A DNA stretch of 64,000 nt from Viola odorata. Lineage: Eukaryota; Streptophyta; Magnoliopsida; Malpighiales; Violaceae. Of the stretch, positions 12,427-24,420 are shown one piece after another. The stretch covers positions 37,469,917-37,533,916 of the forward strand of contig OY829544.1 in the NCBI GenBank assembly GCA_963691705.1. The letters are read 5' to 3'. A program made the translations under genes and the position numbers. Position 1 is the stretch's first letter, and each line of letters begins with the position of its first letter. Under the pieces are notes generated by a model. The model was given only the letters and a program-made list of their open reading frames with translations. It ran no database searches and was not told the origin of the DNA.

Positions 12427-13054
12427 CTTCCGGTGTCCTGCCTCTCGCATGCCTCCGGGGTATAACAGCACATGAGCCTTTGAAGACAACAGTTGGTTCC
12501 TGCTACAAGAACTGCACCCATTAGTCTGAACTTGTCAAACTCTGATATTGGAGGTAATATCCCTTCTTTCAACCTCTTAAATAGAGACGGGTGCGTTAAC
12601 CCTCTCAAAACAATATTCCTTTTCAACAAAAAATCAATTGCTAAGCGCCCACATCCTGTCCCAATAACATGTGATTGCCAGTGAGCAGGACCGGTCCCTG
12701 TGGAGGAATTCCTGCCAGACCCCTGACAACTTTCCCGTCTTCTAAAGTTGAGAGCATTACCGAATTTTCGAAACCAGCTCGAACCTAGCCCACCATAATT
12801 GTGAAAGAATATTATTCACACAACACATTTAACTCAACAACTAGATGTAACTGCCCAAAGTCCTATGCTAGATGCATGCAAGTCAATATAGTTCAGTATA
12901 ATGCTCTAAAGGAAACATAGGTTTTGCACCTTAAATAGGAAAGGAATGCTACCTATGTAATTCGTATAACTTTTTGAATTCACGAGGGGTTGCTGGTACA
13001 TGATCAAACACATAATCGTGGTACTTTCCACGGCGATAGAAACTAAGAACACAA
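12427..13054 (-). pseudogene. PES-like acyltransferase gene remnant (two exons)
   Basis: Two minus-strand segments match exons 9 and 8 of the acyltransferase gene at 43537-63051. The exon-9-like part (12427-12784) encodes recognisable LEDGKVVRGLAGIP, GPVLLTGNHMLLG, KRNIVLRGLTHP and YPGGMREA, but at least two frameshifts (near 12630 and 12480), and probably a third near 12765, put these pieces in different frames. A GT donor follows the exon. The exon-8-like part (12953-13054) encodes SFYRRGKYHDYVF and EFKKLYE. It is cut at 13055 by the LTR of gypsy element A. Exons 1-7 and 10-13 were not found. It is a dead paralogue, not a working gene. Confidence 0.85.
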
Positions 13055-13856
13055 TGTTGGGAAATGATAAGTGATGCGCACATATATTTCTTACACAAAA
13101 GAACAATCAACGTTTACAAGGTTTGATTTCCCAAAGAGAGATAGAGAGAAGTATTCTTAACTCAAGTTATCTCTCTCAATGAAGGAAGGGGTGAGTTTAG
13201 AGGTGAAGGGGAAGAGTATTATCACTCTACAATTCACTCACAAAACTAAACTGACTATAAAATGAGAGGGGTGGCCTATTTATACATGGTTGGCCTTACA
13301 AAATAAAATACAGAAATTGAGGAGGTTAACGGTACTATTAGGGTACTTATTGGTAGGCCCTCAGTTCGAGCTTTCAAAATGTCCCAAAATGTCGCGTGTG
13401 TGAAACCGTCAAGGCGCAGGTGGTTATTAGGATCCAATAGCTTCCGGGTGTAGGTGGTTATCTGGATCCCATTAGGTGCATGTTGGCTCATTGTCGCCTA
13501 GTTCTTCGGGAGCTTGCGGTAAATGTCCTCTCCCAGTAATACACTTACTCCCGGTATTGTGTGCAATAAGTGTCAAGGTCCGGTTCTTGGCTTGAAGGGC
13601 TTCTTGGGTCATTAGCGGTAGATGTCTACTCCCGGAAGAGTGTGCATTCCCGATAATGTGTTGATACCTGTATGTATCCTTGTCGATCCCGGTATGGTGT
13701 GCGGTAAGTGTCAAGGTCTAGTTTTTGGCTTAAAGGGCTTCTTGGGTCGTTGTAGCCTTAATCCAAATCGTCAGTTTCTTAGCCATGCTACGCATGATTG
13801 GCCCTTGGGGCATGATGTCTTCGGCTTCTAGGTTAGGCGTGATCATGAACACATCA
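13055..13856 (-). repeat. 3' LTR of gypsy element A
   Basis: On the minus strand it starts tgatgtgttcatgatcacgc, comparable to the element B LTR start tgatacgatcatgcc, and ends ttcccaaca (TG...CA). A TATA box (tataaata, complement of 13278-13285) and a tandem duplication of about 50 bp with a 140-bp period (about 13559-13612 and 13699-13752) lie inside. The boundaries come from comparison with element B and from the edge of the interrupted exon; no second LTR copy confirms them. Confidence 0.6.
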
Positions 13857-14035
13857 TCTCCTCCTTTGAAAGGATTCACTCTCGAATCCATTTCTTGAGT
13901 ATCCGCGATGCCTTCATGGCAAAAAGATAAGTCATTAACATTAAATGTATTGCTTATTAACCCATACTCACGTGGGAGGTCTAGGACATGAGCATTGGCG
14001 TTGATGCGGTGGAGGATTTGGAAAGGTGTCGCACC

Positions 14036-16199
14036 TCCTTTTCGATTTAGCGAGCCGTTCGGGACGGATGTGAGACAAAAAGGACGTCTCACATCATGCA
14101 ATAAAGTCGCCGCCCTATTTATTTCTAAAGGTTTTAGGGAAACCTTAAGTTCGAAAAAAGAAAGAAAATAAAATAAAAACTAAGGGCACAAAAAAAAAGG
14201 TCTAAACCCAAGAACAATGGTTCGGGGTCGATTTATAGACTCGGGAAGGTATTAGGCACCCGAGTCACATTCTTAAAAAGGTTACCGGTTTATAAAGAGG
14301 TGTTAAAATATTTTAAAACAACAACAAGTAAATAGGCCCTTAGAGGAATCGCCGCTTTAGTATGTACATCGAGTCGATTGATTTTTACGGAACCATTACT
14401 GCTTTGTTTATTTTTTACCAAAGTGATGCCCACTGTCATCATCAGACCATGCATGATTAATCCACGATTATTAGGTGATTCTAATCACGCATAAACTAAC
14501 AAAGTACCATTTTACATGAATGCGGAAAAATACGTTGAAAAGAGAAAAAAACCGGGGAGTGGGGTCGAAGCCGCACACAAGACACATACATCAAGATAAG
14601 CATAAATTAAAATACTCATACATGATAATTAATTGAAGTGAGTAATTTAAAATAAGTTACTTATCATGCAAGTAAATTAATTTAAATTCTAACGATTCTA
14701 AATAATCATGCATACGATTATATGAGAAGCTTCGAATAAATAAAAGGGATAAGAAATATGTACTTGGGAGTGGATACCGAATGATTCTAACCTATATAGC
14801 CGAGGTTAGTAGCACAAGCAATAAATAATAAGAAAAATAATTAACTACTTATTACAAGCAAGAAAAGGAATAATTAACTAGTTATTGCCAACAAACACAT
14901 AAATATCGAATGACTAATACAAAAATAAATCGATGCTAACCAAAACAGCAGCTATTGGTCTCGACCCAAGCTTCATCTTCTTCCTCCAGCCGACCAGCAG
15001 CAGCCATCAACCAACCAGCAACAGTGGCGGAGCAGCAGCGGTAACGGAGCCACAACGTTGTCTTCTTCCTCCAGCCGCCGGCACCACTGCTGGCAACCAT
15101 CCCTGCAACAAACAATCAACCACGACAACTACCAAATATAGCAAACAAACAACTACAAAATCGACCACAAAAAGTAAAACAAATCCGGCCAAGCCAACAA
15201 TTAAATCCGGCTAAGCAATCGATTTGATTAATTAGCATAATCAATCAATATACCGTAATCATCAATTAATCCCTACATATTAAGCCAAACACAATCAATC
15301 AATTAAACCCTATATAATCATCAATTAATCCAACCGCAATCATCAATTAATCCATATATTAAACAGGAAAGAGGGTGAGGAAATTACCCGTTGATTGCTT
15401 GAGAAAATGACAGTGGTGATTAGCGACGGTGATTGATCAAGAGAGAAATTGAGATGGAGCGAGGGAGAGCGTGAATTGAGGGGAGAAGGAGACTTGGGCC
15501 CTGCCTCTTTCCTTTTATGTATTTGTTTGTGTGAGCCTCCTCCTTCGGTGAGGGAGAGAGTGATGGTATTTATAGGAGGGTGATGGCGATGCGTTTGGAA
15601 AGGGAGGTGACGAGGCGTGGTGGCCGGTTGTGATGATGGGTGGTCGAAAGTGAGAACGGTGATGGGAGAGGCATTAATGGTTGCATTAATGTGGCATTAA
15701 TGCTGGATAATATTGAAGAAGATATATTTTTTGGTTCGAGCCGATGGTATGGGAAATCGCATTTGAAACCGAGCTGAAATATCCTAAAGTACGAAATAAA
15801 ATAAAATGACACGAAATGAAATAAATAATAAACAGTAAACAAGGAAAAAGGTTTGATCTACGGTCCGAGGATTCTCGTTTGGAACCAATAGAAGCTCGAA
15901 CGGAAAAAATGCTAAAATATGAACTAAACGAAATAAAATGAAATGACGCAAAAAAATATATAGATAATAAATAGTAAATAAATGAAATTGTTCGATCTAT
16001 AGTCCGAGGAATCTCGCTCGGGACTGATAGAAGTTCGAACAAAAAAAATAGTAAAAATATGGAAAAAGGAAATAAAATGAAATGGCACGAAAATAATAAA
16101 AAATACAATATGATTGATATTAAAAGTTAATAATATGATGAACGATAAAAAATGCAAAAAATATGTTAAAAACGTCAAAAATCGGGTAGCAACAAAAAG
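14036..16199. mobile_element. Unclassified 2.16-kb non-coding insertion
   Basis: It splits the integrase reading frame of element A exactly between the codons for GDG and ATPFQIL, and the 3-bp acc flanks both sides (14033-14035 and 16200-16202). Near its left end is a perfect 10-bp hairpin, gatgtgagac/gtctcacatc (14067-14076 and 14086-14095). It has no credible protein; long ORFs inside are from repeats. No LTRs, long inverted repeats or Helitron ends could be defined, so the class is open. Confidence 0.6.
15731..16120. repeat. Three degenerate tandem repeats, 120-140 bp
   Basis: Units starting near 15731, 15851 and 15991 share the order (g)ttcga..c-gtccgagga-tctcg...gaac, then a block of aaataaaatgaaatgac and taaataataaa. 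They lie inside the 2.16-kb insertion and explain the overlapping phenylalanine/isoleucine-rich ORFs on the minus strand there. Confidence 0.7.
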
Positions 16200-16202
16200 A
16201 CC

Positions 16203-17200
16203 ATCGCCTCAGGGACTTAGTTTGTCTGGCCTTTGGTTAGGCAACCGATCCTTACGCCAATGGAGCCAAACCCATTGACCAGGCTTAAAGGAGGTAGGCG
16301 TCTTGCCCTTGTTACGCTTGGCTGCCTTACACTCGTTCATGCTTTCGATATTCTTGCGGACTTGCTCATGGAGCTTCTTGACTTCCGTGGCCTTGGCTTT
16401 CCCATCTACACACTTAAGAGAACTCATGGGTAAGGGTAAGAGATCGAAAGGGGTTAAGGATTTGAACCCGTAGACCACCCCAAAAGGGGAAAATCCAATG
16501 GAAGAATGGTACGCATGATTATAGGCAAATTCAACAAATGCAAGACAATCTTCCCATTTCATTTCATGCTTAGTAACCATTACTAGAAGTAGTGATCTTA
16601 AAGTCCTATTCACCACCTCCGTTTGCCTATCCGTTTGTGGATGATATGTGGTGGAGAAGAGGAGTTTAGTACCTAACTTCGCCCATAGAGTCCGCCAAAA
16701 GTGACTTAAAAACTTGGTGTCCCTATCACTCACAATGCTCGTAGGCATACCATGGATGCGCACAACATATTGAAAGAATAAATATGCAATGTGTGTGGCG
16801 TCATGTGTTTTTGCACATGGTATAAAGTGTGTCATTTTTGAAAAGCGATCAACCACAACAAAGATAGAGTCATTGCCATGTGCGCATGATGCTTGGATGT
16901 GGATTTAGCTTTCTTACAAACAATGCATCGGTTCACAATTTTATTTACATCTACCTTCATTCGTGGCCAAAAGAAGTGTGATTTTAAAGCATGCAAGGTT
17001 TTGACCATACCAAAATGCCCACTCAAAGCTCCACAATGAGCTTCTAAAATAAGCAACTCTCTAATGCTAGAGCGGGGTATGCATAGTCTATCATGCTTGA
17101 ACAAAAAATTGTCATGCTTAAAGAAATGAAAGTGTGGTCCGTGTGCACATGCCGCATATATGTCTCGAAAATCCTCATCATTCTCATACAACTTAATCAA
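16203..17200 (-). pseudogene. Element A integrase, core-deleted
   Basis: The zinc-binding domain is present (17200-16900): HCGALSGHFG with H-x-H spacing and CIVCKKAK. Immediately after it, about 16880, the sequence jumps to VVDRFSKMTHF. The stretch that normally carries the first catalytic aspartate (the DF block before VVDRF) is missing and the frame changes. The second aspartate (SDRDTKF) and the glutamate (QTEVVNRTL) are present. The C-terminus breaks at 16203 and continues beyond the inserted element at 14035-13857 (TPFQILHRINANAHVLDLP, DSRVNPFKGGDD). An R-to-stop change precedes the break. It cannot be active. Confidence 0.85.
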
Positions 17201-17218
17201 GTGAGAAAGACTAAATAT

Positions 17219-18595
17219 TTATGCACCGAGGGAGTTAAAGAGAGCATACCTTCTTGAGAGGGCATCGACCACCACATTATCCTTGCCTTGCTTGTACTTG
17301 GTGTATGGAAATGCCTCAATGAATTCCATCCATTTCGCATGTATTTTGTTGAGCTTTGCTTGGCCTTGTAGGAACTTCAAGCTCAAGTGGTCCATGTGGA
17401 TGACAAGCTGATTTGGTAACAAGTAATGCTCCCACACCATAAGTGCCCTCACCAAAGCATAGAGCTCTCGGTCATATGTTGAGTAGTTAAGTTGTGCACC
17501 GCTTAGCTTTTCACTGAAGTATACAATAGGTTGGCCTTCTTGGGTTAGGACAACCCCTATGCCAATACCGCTTGCATCACACTCTAGTTCAAATACCTTA
17601 GTGAAGTCCGGTAGGGCTAACACAGGTGACCACATGAGCCTCTCCTTAAGCTCCTTGAAGGTCGCGGCTTGCCTATCTCCCCATTCAAAGGCCATATTTT
17701 TCTTAGTAAGTTCATTGAGTGGCGCGACTATTGTTGAAAAGTTAGGCACAAAGCGGCGGTAAAAACTTTCTAGGCCATGGAAAGACCTCACTTCACTAGC
17801 ATTCTTGGGTCTTGGCCACTCTCGGATGACTTTCACCTTATCATCATCAACTTGCACACCACCTACACTTATAACAAAGCCGAGAAAGTGCACTCGGTCT
17901 AAACAAAATTCACACTTAATAAGCTTAACATATAATTCATGTGTGCGCAAGGTGTCAAGTATCGTACGCAAGTGAAACGCATGCTCGTCAAGAGAAGGAC
18001 TATACATAAGAATGTCATCAAAATACACAACAACGTATTTACCAATGAAGTCACACAAGACATAGTTCATTAACCTCATGAAAGTGCTAGGGGCATTGGA
18101 TACACTGAATGACATTACCATCCATTCACACAAACCGTGCTTGGTTTTGAAAGCGGTCTTCCATTCATCGCCTTTGTGCATTCGTATTTGGTGATAGCCA
18201 CTCATGAGATCAATTTTGGAGTACACCTTACTCCCGCTTAGCTCATCAAGCGTGTCATCAAGGCGTGGTATGGGGTGCCTATACCTCACGGTAATCTTGT
18301 TGATGGCTCGACATTCGACACACATTCTCCACGAGCAATCTTTCTTTGGTACTAACAGCACGAGCACCGCGCAAGGGGACATACTCTCTCTAATGAAACC
18401 CTTGCTTAACAACTCATCAACTTGCCTTTGAAGCTCCTTCGTCTCCTTGGGATTGCATCAGTAGGCTGGCCTATTGGGCAAGACCGCGCCGGGCACTAAG
18501 TCTATCTTGTGCTCTATCCCGCAGATGGGAGGAAGACCGCTAGGCATCTCGGACGGAAATATGTCTTCATATTCCTACAAGAGGGAGACAATCTG
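17219..18595 (-). pseudogene. Element A reverse transcriptase and RNase H
   Basis: This is a chromovirus/Reina-like gypsy polymerase. It shows [33 protein letters not shown], an intact catalytic YFDDILMYS, and RNase H with [24 protein letters not shown] and a C-terminal VVDALSRR. The long frame runs 18412-17219. The part upstream of 18412 is in the same frame but cut by a TGA at about 18455 where an arginine is expected, and by a TAG near 18580. Some residues differ from consensus, for example MDHLSLK for TDH(K/R)SL. Confidence 0.88.
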
Positions 18596-19492
18596 ACTTG
18601 GTAGAGTAGAAGGAAGGTTAGTGGAAACATTCAAGTAATGCGCCTTGTACCAAAGTACAAGACACACCTTATTAGTTAAGAGTGTATGCCTCACATCTCT
18701 CCCTTTCGCTAATACACTCAAGTGTTTAGGCTCACAATCTCTACCATGCTTTATTTTGTCATGGCGTGTATTCAAATCTCCTCTTGATTTCTTCTCTCTT
18801 TTCTTTTCTTGTGTGCTACGCTCACACTCTCTCAAGGTACCATGCTCATTTTTTTCATGGTGTGTTTTTAACTCATGAGTCACATTTTTCACTCCACTTT
18901 TCTCCCTCATTTTTCTCATCAATTGAAACTCAGCACTTGCCTTTTCCATGCGCAATTGGTCCTTACGGACTTGCGTGGGCGAGAGTGGAAGAATGTAGAA
19001 TTTCTTTCCAAGGTGAGTAAGGTGAAGTTTGTTAGTTCGGCCATCATGTATCACCCACCTATCAAACTGCCATGGACAACCGAGAATAAGGTGACTGGCG
19101 GGAACCACGTCACACAATCTCTCATCTTCGTAGCCACCTAACTTGAAAGCAACAAGAACTTGCTCTTTCACCTTCACTTCACCATTGTCATTAAACCAAT
19201 GCAAGGAATAAGGCTTGGGGTGCGATGATATAGGCAAACTAAGTTTGTGAACTAAGAGGTGGCTCGCCACAACTACCATACTCCCGTTATCTACAATAAG
19301 TGAAGCCACCTCACCTTTGATCTCACACCGAGAGTGGATGATATTTTCCCTTTGCTCTTCACATGCGAACTCCTCCTTGGCTTGAGCACTCATGCTCCGC
19401 CTCACAACTAGTGTCATGGCCACGACTGGAACTACTTCTTCCTCACTACTCTCGGCTCCTTCCTCCTTCTCTATATCCTCATCATTATTCAT
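18575..19492 (-). pseudogene. Element A retroviral-type aspartic protease region
   Basis: This is a 305-codon frame between the zinc knuckle and the reverse transcriptase. It contains IVDNGSMVVVAS, corresponding to the D-[TSG]-G active-site region of gypsy proteases (here DNG), and ILGCPWQFDR, the usual LGRPWQ(Y/F)D motif. The C-terminal half is charged and repetitive (KTHHEKNEHG, KREKKSRGD) and precedes the reverse transcriptase. The frame is open over its whole length, but it lies in a dead element. Confidence 0.75.
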
Positions 19493-19499
19493 CTCATCT

Positions 19500-21165
19500 T
19501 CACTTTCGATTTCATAGTTTCCCTCTCGGATGACAATTACTCGTCAGTTGGGACATTCAGAAGAGATGTGGCCTCTTCCGTAGCACTTAAAACACTCAAT
19601 ATTAGATGAGAATCTCTTTGTTTGGCTCGGGTTGGTAGTAGGGTTATGGGCTTGTTTTGGTGGAGGGTTAGAGGGCTTGCTCTTACTGTAAGGTGTGTAT
19701 GGCTTTAGGTTAGATGTCATAGTTTTGGAGGGTGGAAAGTGTTTAAGGTCCCTTGGGGAAGGTTGGTCTTTTGAGTAAGGATTCCATGTGTCTTAGTGGA
19801 TGAAGAATAGCATTGTGATGTATTTCGGCTTAGATAGGTCTTCTTCTTGGTGGCCTCGTGCACTTTCACCTTTAGGGCATAGTGAAGCATAGGTTGTAAA
19901 TGATCAAATTCCTTTAGCTCAAGCTTATACCTAATCTTTTCATTGACACCATTGAGGAACCGTGTCATTGTGACCTCTTCGCCCTCATCGGTCTCGGTCT
20001 TAGTAAGAAGTTCCTCTAGGTCATTGAAGTACTCACCCACGGACTTGGTGCTTTGCTTGAGGCCTTGGAACTTGTTTTGTAAGTCCTGTTTGTAGTGCAT
20101 GGGCATAAACCTTGCTCTCATAACCCACTTCATTTCTTCCCAAGTATGAATGGTGTGTACCGCTCTTCTTTCCTTACACACTTTCTCCCACTAACTAACG
20201 GCATAACCATCAAACTCCATGACCGCTAGTTTGATCTTCTTTCCCTCAGAATATTGATGACAATTGAAGATGCGTTGAATTTTTTCTTCCCATTTAAGGT
20301 ACTGCGAAGGGTCGGTGGTGCCCTCAAAGGTAGGAGTTTGGACCTTTATACTACTTAGGTTGTCGTCAATCCTAGGCTCTTCCATCCTCTCAAAGTGCTC
20401 GCCAAACCGTGGCGCTTGGCCTCGTTGCCGCCTTCCCTTATTTTGTCTCGCAAGTTCATTAAAGTCATTATTAGTTACCTCATAAAAATCCTCGTAGAAC
20501 TCATGCGATTGGTAAGGTGTGGTGCTTCTATGGTAGTGAGGAATTATGGGTTGGTTGCTGGACGCGGGAAGGTCCTTTTGGTTGCGCCGCATGTCACTAC
20601 CCATGACCAACTGCACAACGTTGGGAACTAACGACATACCACTAGTCATGGGGTCTTCATTCTGGCGCGACCCACGATACTGTGGTGGCCTGGTGGCCCG
20701 GCTCTCGTGCGGGTCCTGCCCTCGGTTTGCTTGTGGCATACTTGTTCCGGATGACTTGCATTTAGTTCTCAGATACGACAAGGTTAGGAGGAGGGGCATG
20801 CTTCCGGGGCCCATGGTGAGGACGTTTGGGAAGCCTCGACTGACCACCTTATCTTATTCTTCAAGGTCACCGTCACTATCTTGACCTTCCTCTATGGATT
20901 CACAAGTAACATGATCCTTATCCAGCTCGGTGGGGGTCTTGGGAGCCACGGTGCTTAGAAGGGTAGGGCTTGTGGAGCCCCCGATGGGGGCGTTTTGATT
21001 TAAGATAAGTATTTGTAACATAGTCAACATCTCCTCATGTTTACGTTCCATCGCAACTTGATTGCGCTCCATGGACTCCATTCGGGAATCCATTTTGGCT
21101 AGCGCCAGACTAATGGATTCATCGGACTTGGCATCATTATTGCCAACTACACTTTCGTCGGACAT
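19500..21165 (-). pseudogene. Element A gag, fragmented
   Basis: Three consecutive minus-strand frames (21165-20854, 20847-20191, 20181-19717) make up one Gag. The N-terminus is a likely coiled coil (ALAKMDSRMESMERNQVAME). The middle has the gag-core motif FEGTTDPSQYLKWEEKIQ. The next frame has WEEMKWVMRARFMPMHY and KSVGEYFNDLEELL. A zinc knuckle CFKCYGRGHISSEC (C-x2-C-x4-H-x4-C) lies at about 19551-19595, followed by a TGA. Frameshift or stop positions are near 20850, 20190 and 19716. Confidence 0.82.
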
Positions 21166-21170
21166 GGTTT

Positions 21171-21681
21171 GTTTGGTACCTGTACACTCACTTAAATGTT
21201 AGTAGATAATCACTCCCTCACGTGTTTTAACACTTGTGTTTGGTCACTCGTAAAAGATAGCCTCATAAATCACTCAAGAAAACCTTACACAAATTGTTTG
21301 CAAATCGTGCAATCCTTACCGCAATCAACCTTGTGGTTCAAGTCAAGTATTTGTTACAACTGTCTTCACTACTACTCAAGAGTTTTAAACAAAAGAAAAT
21401 AAGACTCTTAGAAGTAAAATACTCAAGAAGACTCAGAAGACTTTTGGAGTGAGACGCGAAAGACACAGGATTTAAGACGTAAGACTCAATAGGACTCGGT
21501 TGGAGACTTGAGTTTAGGACTTGAGCCAAAAAACTTTTTGGCTGGAGTAAATATTCTGAAAACTTGTAAGAAGTGAGGTAAGAGATGAAAGTGAAAGGTT
21601 TTAGTCAGGTGGTGATGGAATGGAACAGTCTGGTCACTCACTCTCGTCACTTTCTAGCTAGCCAAGTTAGGGTAGGGTACA
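21171..21681 (-). other. Element A 5' leader, no LTR found
   Basis: This non-coding stretch upstream of gag resembles in places the leader of element B (24421-25140), for example tttacacttgtgtttaatcgctcg against ttaacacttgtgtttggtcactcg. It ends at 21681 against the TG of element B's 3' LTR. A primer binding site could not be identified. Confidence 0.5.
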
Positions 21682-22721
21682 TGATACGATCCGACCTCCT
21701 TTTACAAAGACCGAATGCGTGAGACAAAGGGAGAATCTAGCTCTAGAGTTTGAGACATACAAACAACAAGAAAAATAGTAAAATATATGGAGGAAATAAT
21801 GGATGGAGACGCGCAGCGAAAATATAAGTATAAATACCCGAATTGAACGGCGAAAGGATTAGAGATGATAGCTGGAACAACAATCGATTGAACACTTGAG
21901 ATATGCTTGTTGAATCTTTAAACATACGGGCCGAATCCGCTCACACTCAACAATCACAAACCGTCCACTAAATGGACACTCAAACACTCACTCAATCGCT
22001 CACAAATATGAGGTAACAATGGATTACACAAATGTGGTGTTTTATCAAGATTTTACCAAGGGACAATGGGATTGAGGCTCGGATGATAAAACGGGGTTGG
22101 ATTCTTAGTGTTTTTACTTAACTCAAGCCATAACAATCCAATACCAAGGCAAGCACCAAATGAGCTTAGGTGAATAAGAAGGAGTATTCTCAACTTTAAC
22201 AAATTCACATTTAATCCAAGCTCCTGAAAATGTACAAGAAACTAACTACTTATACTAGGTTACATAAAATGGGCATTTTATGATAAGTTTGCCCTTCTAA
22301 ATAATTGAAAGAATTAAAAGTCTCAATTTTACCAATTTGTCCAGGAATTAACGGATCGTATCAGGACCTTAATGGCATGCCGTTAATCTTGGCAAGACTT
22401 GGCTCATCCATGGAAAGCTAGGCCACGCGGGTGGCCTAAGGCTGGGTCGGTAGACGGACAGCTTATCGTCTCCTGGTAGGGTACACATACAGCTCTTGGG
22501 TTCCGGTATGAGGCTCGGTCCCCATTAAGGTTCGTTCTTCAGGTTGGTTCCCAATAACTCCCCTCAAGATTACCGGTAGCTGCTAGCTTGGTTGTCTGTT
22601 CCTGGTAACTTCCCTTGACTTTCTTGGTAATTGACTGATCCCAGTAACGTATTGGTTAGACCATTGACTCCCGATAGGATACGTGAACATCCTTAAGGTT
22701 AGGCTAGGCATGATCGTATCA
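21682..22721 (-). repeat. 3' LTR of gypsy element B
   Basis: 1,040 bp. It aligns over most of its length with 25873-27298, for example tggatggagacgcgcagcga and gtttgattcttag-type blocks shared by both. Relative to the other LTR it lacks about 390 bp (equivalent to 26615-27003). It contains repeated ccggta/cccgata motifs. Confidence 0.85.
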
Positions 22722-22802
22722 TCACCTTTCCCTTCGAAAGGATTCATCCTCGAATCCATAGCCTTAATTTTGGAGTCTCGGCTCGACCATCCATAACTCA
22801 AA
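22722..22802 (-). pseudogene. Element B integrase C-terminal fragment
   Basis: Just upstream of the 3' LTR (minus strand) the frame encodes MDSRMNPFEGKGDD. It corresponds to MDSRVNPFKGGDD at the end of element A's integrase. It is the only pol sequence left in element B; the frame then reads on into the LTR. Confidence 0.75.
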
Positions 22803-23003
22803 ATGCTTTAAAAGGAACACCTCAATGTATGTTCATGACACTGCCTAGGAATGTAGTTAAGGAAAGGATCCTCATAAACTTCAAAATCCTTGACAAAGTG
22901 AGTAGATAGTTCCTCGCTTTCTCTTCTCAAAATTGTCACCCTCTCTTGTGTTTCATCACTCCTTTCACTCCCCAAAGTAACATACCCAAACTCAAATAGA
23001 GGG

Positions 23004-24396
23004 TTGACAAAAACATCAAATACATGCGGTCAAATTTATACACCCGAATCATTAATGTTACTAGAAGAAGGAAGAGGGTTGGAAATGATATCATCATTGG
23101 GCAGGGTAGGAATGATTGTATTAGCTGGTGGGGTGGAAGCTATGTCCTTATCGGGCGACCTGTTTGTACCAATCCCATTTTCCTCAATACTCCCCTTTAG
23201 CTTACCTCTAAGTTCACCTTTCTCACTCATTACATTATTTTCAACCACACTCTCTTCAATCAATCGGTATTTTTCAATCACATTCGGCGGACAAGGTCGA
23301 GAAGGTGTAGGTGTCGTTTGGCCTGAGCTAGTGCTTGCCTTCATTGGAGATTCACTTGCTTCCACTTTCAATGAAAAATGGTACATGGATTGTAAATGTG
23401 CGAACTCATAAAGTTTAACTTGGATTCTAATTCTTTCATTCAATCCACTTTCAAACAACACCATGATCATACCCTCATCATTTTCTTGAATGAAGTCTTG
23501 ATGAGTAAGTCATCAAATTCATTATAGTAATCTGGCACGGTCTTGGAGCCTTATCGAAGGGAAGACAATTCGTCTTCTAACAATTGCCGATAGTGTGAGG
23601 ACATAAACCATCTTCTCATCACATGCCATATTTCTTCCCATGTTGTACTTCTTTCTCCTTCATGGGTTATACGGTACCACCAATCATAGGCATCATCATC
23701 AAATGTTTTGATAGCAAGTCTGATTTTCTATTTTTTTGACAATTGATGACAATCAAATGTTCTTAGAATGCGGTATTCCCATTCAATAAATTCAGTCGGG
23801 TAGAAGTTGCCTCTAAAAATAGGGAGTTGAAACCGTCGGTGGTGAGAAGTGGCGTGGTCTTGAGGGTTACGACCACTAGTAGTGGGGTCATTGCCAAGGC
23901 TTTGATTGGAAATAGAACTCAGGCTATAGCGTGAGACATGATGACTTGGAGGATCTTCGTAGTCCTTATCCTCGTGGTAGAAAGTGGTGTGGTCTTGAGG
24001 GGTGCGACCACTATTAAAGGGGCCATGACCAAGGCTTTGATTGGAAACGGAACCTAGGCCATAGCTTGAGACATGAAGACTTGGAGGGCCTTCATAATCT
24101 TCATCCTCACCGTAACTTGCTTCACTTTCCATTTGGTGTTCACCCGCACTATCACTGCTATGCTCGTAGCCACCTTTATCATAAGGGTCGTGTGCGTCAT
24201 GACCATGTAGTTGGTAATTATAATATGCATGAGGATTGTAGTCATCATCACCATATAGTTCATAACTCTCTTCACCATCAGAATAGCAGTAAGCGTCACC
24301 ATATGAATCATAACCTTCATCACCATTCCACTGATAGTTATTGTCGTCACAATAAGCTCCTTGGTCACAAAATCCACAATCACTTCCTTGTGACAT
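23004..24396 (-). pseudogene. Element B gag
   Basis: It starts at 24396 with MSQGSDCGFCDQG and has an acidic, tyrosine- and aspartate-rich N-terminus. A 45-residue tandem duplication follows (units starting at 23989 and 23854 on the DNA, each encoding a ...SNQSLG... block). Then come FRGNFYPTEFIEWEYRI, matching the gag core, and, after a stop near 23730, WEEIWHVMRRWFMSSHY and VPDYYNEFDDLL. Further stops lie near 23570 and 23480. It is related to, but clearly diverged from, the gag of element A. Confidence 0.78.
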
Positions 24397-24420
24397 TTTA
24401 CACTTGCAAAAACAAAACAA

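Larger units (their letters stand above)
13055..21681 (-). mobile_element. Degraded Ty3/gypsy retrotransposon A
   Basis: The order on the minus strand is leader (21681-21171), gag, zinc knuckle, protease, reverse transcriptase, RNase H, integrase, then a 3' LTR (13055-13856). Several nonsense codons, frameshifts and an integrase deletion show it is dead. It landed in exon 8 of the acyltransferase remnant. A 5' LTR matching 13055-13856 was not found: to the right the leader runs directly into the LTR of element B. A 2.16-kb insertion (14036-16199) splits its integrase C-terminus. Confidence 0.82.

Noticed and set aside
14933..15214. Plus-strand Ser/Thr-rich ORF of 93 codons
   Set aside because: Low-complexity CAA/ACA-rich sequence inside the unclassified insertion, with an equally long minus-strand partner.
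15570..16178. Overlapping Phe/Ile-rich minus-strand ORFs
   Set aside because: Produced by three degenerate tandem repeats rich in aaataaaatg; not protein-like.
21682..22721. This LTR as the 5' LTR of element A (tandem LTR-int-LTR-int array)
   Set aside because: It pairs with 25873-27298 and is clearly diverged from A's 3' LTR at 13055-13856; no primer site follows it toward A. The flanking gtaca/gtata also favour element B.
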